The notes beneath the pieces were generated by a model. It worked only from the letters and a program-made list of their open reading frames with translations, did no database searches and was not told the DNA's origin. Shown one piece after another: positions 59,223 to 64,000 of a stretch of 64,000 bases of DNA. The position numbers and the translations under genes are program-made. The number at the start of each line of letters is the position of its first letter. Position 1 is the stretch's first letter. The DNA comes from Adineta ricciae (Eukaryota; Rotifera; Eurotatoria; Adinetida; Adinetidae): positions 120,047 to 184,046 of the forward strand of contig CAJNOJ010000211.1 in assembly GCA_905250025.1 (NCBI GenBank). Direction: 5' to 3'.

Positions 59223-59984
59223 TTAAACTAGAAAAGTAATAACTAGAAAACATAATTGAATTGATGTATGCAATTCTTTCGCTGCAGTACTCGAAAGAGG
59301 ATAATAAAAGAAAGATTTTTTCGGATTAACTTGTTCATAATGAATTCTTCCAAATCCGGAAGCAGTGAAACCAGTTCTCTGTGCACCAGCAACATTGATT
59401 TTACTTGCACTCGATGCATTCACAAACACTTCGTCCATTAAACATCGTTGGGCATTAACTTCTCCTTTACCACTAACTGAAATAAAACCACTACCGGCTA
59501 CAAAACCACGAATTGATAATTGTGCTGAATCAGAAACTCGAGCATAAAGTTTAGAAGCAACTTCTACAGCTACGTGTGCGACACTGTTGCCAGATAGTTC
59601 AAGTGAAAGAGTTCGTGTGTATATTGGATTGATTGTGAATAATTTTGCACTCTCATTCAAAACAATCGTCGATGGATATGTATGCAAACGTAAATAAGCA
59701 TTTATTCTTGGGAAATAATGTTTCCGCCGTTTGAAATAGATGCGAAGATTAGGTGGATGATCGATGTTCAACATTCTTTCATGAATCCATGGTTCGATTT
59801 CGATCTGAATCATTGATGTATTTCTGTCGAATGGAGTAAATTCGATTTGAAATTTGATCCCACCACCACCTTCAAATGAACTTATATTGCCTTGAAAGTC
59901 ATATTCTAAACGACGGATGGTTCGGTCTTTTGAAATGGTCAGTGCTATTGAGATAAATAGAAGAAGGAGCCTAATACAATCCAT
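59223..59984 (-). CDS. secreted GIN-domain (DUF2807-like) protein, copy B
   Basis: Same 253-residue length, signal peptide, beta-repeat region and hydrophobic C-terminus as copy A, without frame breaks. About 20 residue differences (e.g. Y3C, E31Q, L86R, S118P, V158F) give roughly 8 percent amino-acid divergence. The cysteine and all the sG turns are kept. Whether it is an allele or a paralogue depends on the nature of the join at 58938. Confidence 0.65.
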   Translation of the reverse strand: MDCIRLLLLFISIALTISKDRTIRRLEYDFQGNISSFEGGGGIKFQIEFTPFDRNTSMIQIEIEPWIHERMLNIDHPPNLRIYFKRRKHYFPRINAYLRLHTYPSTIVLNESAKLFTINPIYTRTLSLELSGNSVAHVAVEVASKLYARVSDSAQLSIRGFVAGSGFISVSGKGEVNAQRCLMDEVFVNASSASKINVAGAQRTGFTASGFGRIHYEQVNPKKSFFYYPLSSTAAKELHTSIQLCFLVITFLV

Positions 59985-60456
59985 CGCGATCAGAAATATT
60001 TGATTGAAAGGAACGTTCGTTGTTGTCGTATATATACATATCACTGTCGGTGTATAGTCAAATCAGAATTGCCGTTTTCGTTCTTGTCGAGGAAAACAAA
60101 TGGGTGGATTGGTAATGTTCATGTTTATTATAATGATCAAAACAACAAAAGAAAATCGAAAAGAATATGCTTTTTTTTCAAACGGAACAGACATATACAG
60201 TGAAGACGAACAATGAACAAATGACACTGAAAGGAGAAAAATATGGAATGATAAACATGAATGATTGGCATACAGCGACGATAAATGAATTCAGAACCGA
60301 ATGCTTTGTTCTTGTTGCTGTATGTATTTGAAGACATTTTGTAGCAAAACTATGTACAGAAGAATAAATGATAATGAACTACTCAGAAAGAAGAGAGCGA
60401 AAAATCAAAGCAATGAATTGACTAAAGGAGAATGAGTTGTGTGTGTGTGTGGAAAA

Positions 60457-63400
60457 TTAATCATCGATTTTATGCGCCATCATTTGTTCCCATTTTTGTG
60501 ACATGTCAAGCTTCTTTACTGGACGAATGAGCGGTGCTTGAGCTTTCTAAATGAATGAAATGAAAATTGATTGAAAAAGAAGAGGAACTCCTTTTGTTTT
60601 TAGTCAAAGTACTTCATTTTCTGTTCGTTTCATTCGTTCAATTTTATCAAAATAACGTTCTTGATCATCGTCATGTTCTTCTTGAGAAACATTGCCCGAA
60701 TCACCATTAACTGTCGTATTGGTTGATGATGAACTGCCACTAATAGAATTACGTTGTTTTCTAACAGAAGCAAATGATTTTTCGTGAAAGGAATACTCAG
60801 AAGTTTTTACCTTAATTCTTGTTCTCTCGCTTGACATTGTCGTTTTTCAAATTTCAATCTATCAATCGATGATACCTTGGAATAATCAACGATTTTAGCA
60901 GCAGGACCAGCACTAGGCGCAACTGAGTTTGTATTTGGACTTGAAAATTTATTTCGCACAGCTGACAATGCTACAAATGCCAAAATTCCTATCCGATGAA
61001 TGCAAACAAGATGATTACTTACATAAATTATTAGAATTGGTATTAATCTTCGGTTTTGAATGTCCATTCATTGCTGGTGTGATTGGTCCTTGAGGGCGTA
61101 ATACGTGCTGGTTCTCACTATCACGGCGTGTTTTGCTTGTAGAAATTGCTTGAGACGATTGACTTTTGGGTAATGTTGAAACAAATTCTTGATACTTTCG
61201 TGGATCAGCATGCTCGTCACTTGTATGTTGGATACGACCTAATTGTCGGAGTTCTCGTTCTTTTGCACGTATAGCTTCGATTTCACGTTGGACTATATTG
61301 TTGGTATTGTGTGCTGTAAGGATGTTTTGATTGGATACGGAACGAGGAAGCATTCCATTTGTTGAGCTTGTACGAAGAATAGGCATACCATTTTCGCTAA
61401 AACGGGTTAATTCTTGAGAAACAACATTGCTCATTTGTTTGAAATCTTCATGTGGTTCGAAAACAAGATTTTGTGACGAAGTAATCGAACGACGTGGCGA
61501 TGATATTGTTGCTTGGGAGTCAAGATTGGAGTTGTTGGATTTAGATGCAAAAAAGTCTAAATTGGACATGAAGGAAGTACTGCGAACAGGTTGTGTCGTT
61601 GATGAAGATAGAGATTCCGATTTAATAGATTCATTAATGGAGTGAGACATTGTAGTGGATCCATCGTCAGAGAAGCCACATTTTTTACGTTGTCGTTTTA
61701 ATTCGTCCTCCTTTTCTTTGGTCTCACGTATTTCTCGCGCAATTAATGATTCGGAATAGTACATATTGCTTGGCGAACTTGACGAATTCATCGACGAATC
61801 GCTTGTTGAATATACGATTTGATCAACAGTTCCATGACGAGTGTGATTATTTTCAAGCTAAATAGAAAGACAAAGGAATTTAATAGTTAAGTCTTGCATA
61901 GAATCAACTATGTGAACGCTATGCTGATTAAGTCAACAATCAAACAAAGATAATTTCCGCAACTAATGTTCAATCTAATAATGTCTAGCCGTTCTTTAAC
62001 GATGAGTTCACCATATGGTCACTTCTGTTGCAGAAAAATGAAGTTAAAGCCTTACGGACAAACGGAAACTAGTGTTATTGTCTCATCAAACTTTCCTCTT
62101 CGTTTTCGCTGTGTTCATCTATCATCTTATGTCTAAAAAAGACAGATATTTCAATATTACCTGTTTTTCTTCGATGACAACGTCTTTAGTTGTGGCAGTA
62201 TGATCGTTATACTTATTCATGTTTGAATTTTCGGAATATGATTGTCGTCTAGTGTTATTATTTGGCGATGTTGGTTGATAAACCGGTAGGTTTCGTTTCA
62301 AACTTCCATAACTAATCGGTACTTTTTTATGATTATGTTTTGTTTCGGGCGTCTGTAGTAGGTGTTCGTTGGATTGGGATAATGTTTTGTTTGTATCGGA
62401 TATTTTCTGTTCGAATAACGCTTTTATATTGGCAGTTTTAATTTTAATTGATCCACGATCGTCTAATTTTTCGTTATAACGTGCATCGATATGTTTCTTC
62501 TCTTGGCTTTCATCGGAATGATTGGGTTGTGTGGAATGATAGGATTCACGATTACTGTTAACAGATGGAAGAGTTGATGAGTAGGTAGAACCTTCCGAAC
62601 GTTTAGTTTGGGATTTTGATGTGGTGGTTGGTTTCTTCTCAGCGCGTGGTTGAGCCAAGTGAACAGATGATGAAAGAAGTGAAGCAAATTCGTTGATACG
62701 ATCCTTATGGATTGGTTTTGGAGCAGAAAGTGGGTCAATTTTCTGGACTTGATAGGTTACTTTCGGTGCTTCGACTTCTGTTTCGTTCGTTGGTGGTGAC
62801 TTCTTCACAGTTTGAAGAAGTTCAGTAAGAAGAGTACTCTTAATTGAACGAGTTTGATGTTCAACGGATGAAGATGATGATGTGTCTAAATGTGATAAGT
62901 AAAAAGATTTTCTGATTTGATTCTTGAATGAAAGGAAGAAAAACGGTCAGAAATGAGAAAGAAAAAGACGCATAAGTTGAGGGTGAGAGAAAAAAAAAGA
63001 AGAAGCATCGGTTACTCTTCCACCCTCGGTGTCGACGACAAGATGAAAAGAACTTTTTTTCTCTCTCGTCTTTTGTCAAATTGGTCAACTGAGTTACGTC
63101 ATCTGTTCCTGTTGAACTGTTGTCTTAAGACTCACTAGACAAAAAAAAAAGGAAGAAGAACTCGAAATATATGCGTGATTAGATGAGACACTATTAAGCT
63201 AATACCTTTCTTCAACTTGTCTTTTAATCAGGTCAGAATCGTAATAGATGGACAATAGAATAACAAATGAGCTGTTATATTCTCATCGTTCATTTACTTA
63301 GGAGAGAAATGAGAGATTAAAATAGCAACACTGAACAAAAATAATTGTACAATAAACAAAAGAGCAGGTGAACCTTCCCATTTGTTAAGAATAGAAAGAA

Positions 63401-64000
63401 TTACGCCACTTTTTGCTTTAGTTCTCTAAAGAAGAATGTCAATCTGTAGCTGAGATTAGATAATGAACATATCGTACGACCATTGCAGTGTTACATCCTT
63501 CATTAACAAGCTTGAACCAAAATAAAAAAAAGCTATTAACTGAAAATAGAGAGAGATAGTTATTCATACGACGGTATTTTTCATATTGAAACAAATGTTC
63601 ATTTTTTGAAATCGAGATGGCTGAGAAAGAGAAAAAGGGTATTAGTTCTATTGGATATGTATGCATTTGTGTATCTCGTTTCAGTTCATTCGTTGATTCT
63701 TTTCACCTGTTTTCAATCAATTGAGACTTGCATCGTTTTTATGAGAGATATGACCGATACAGCTCAGTCAGTAGAACTAATTGACCTTATCAAATACAGG
63801 CAATGAACCACAGGGGAATAGAGGTTATCTGTTCGCAAATACTTGTGATTGTCTTATACCTTTATTTAATGACGTTGATTTCGATTGGATTGGTGACGAG
63901 GAACGCGGAATACCTGTTGAGGACTTTTTCTTCTCAGACGTTTGAATACCACAAGACGAGACCGACGATAACGAATCATCTAATAGATTCTTTTTAGTTT
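60457..64000 (-). CDS. MISP/AKAP2-like cytoskeletal protein, copy B (continues beyond window)
   Basis: The counterpart of the gene at 55369-58937 with the same exon plan, ending MSQKWEQMMAHKIDD at 60457; the 5' exon 63860-64000 runs off the window. Relative to copy A all length changes in coding sequence are multiples of three: 12 bases lost in the KSKSKS stretch (63880s), 9 bases lost in the SSSLSSS stretch (62870s), and 3 bases lost in HGTTVDQ (61820s). This pattern supports both the gene model and continuing selection on both copies. Splice sites of the 974-base intron (62886-63859) are conserved. Confidence 0.65.

Larger units (their letters stand above)
58939..64000. repeat. 5.1-kb duplicated segment, copy B
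   Basis: Collinear with 53836-58937. It starts with the last 14-15 codons of the basic-protein gene (tcgcgctaaatcaatg) without the rest of that gene, and reaches the window end at the point matching 58936. Confidence 0.95.

Overview
The window looks like a bdelloid rotifer contig (Adineta/Rotaria type). This is inferred from AT-rich animal genes with many roughly 50-60 bp introns, animal housekeeping genes (SMC6, USP40, ANKZF1, CNOT9, SPOUT1, GCSH, BiP) beside plant-type PPR-DYW proteins, and genes with a bacterial flavour (an ATP-grasp ligase and a GIN-domain protein). Two copies of the last 5.1 kb, a few percent diverged, also fit a genome with separate haplotypes. No species can be fixed from the sequence alone.

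Layout. 1-1052: 3' part of an ER Hsp70 (BiP). A single N at 1053 joins it head-on to a cut-off F-box gene. 2.3-5.4 kb: a PKA-like kinase and CNOT9, divergently arranged. 5.6-6.7 kb: an intronless Fringe-like glycosyltransferase. 7.4-9.9 kb: a tandem pair of secreted cysteine-rich, probably GPI-anchored proteins; a third, intronless member lies at 40.4-41.4 kb. 10.4-15.2 kb: a many-exon coiled-coil gene. 15.5-23.2 kb: SPOUT1, the ATP-grasp gene, a Mn-type cation diffusion facilitator, two identical tRNA-Glu genes and a LITAF-domain protein. 23.3-28.7 kb: USP40 and GCSH on the minus strand. 29.1-45.4 kb: two PPR-DYW genes and a decayed DYW exon around ANKZF1, with a 5'-truncated LINE, a 347-bp foldback element and a fucosyltransferase-like gene between them. 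46.5-53.9 kb: SMC6, then an unrecognised basic nuclear-type protein. 53.8-64 kb: a GIN-domain gene and a MISP/AKAP2-like gene, both present twice on either side of a single N at 58938.

The genes do not form one pathway. Loose themes are protein quality control (BiP, F-box, USP40, ANKZF1), RNA processing (CNOT9, SPOUT1, PPR-DYW) and chromosome maintenance (SMC6). The two most unusual gene contents for an animal are the PPR-DYW locus and the ATP-grasp ligase. The duplicated right end most likely reflects two haplotypes laid end to end in the assembly. Terminal coding exons broken at both Ns support this, and in-frame indels between the copies show both are under protein-coding constraint.
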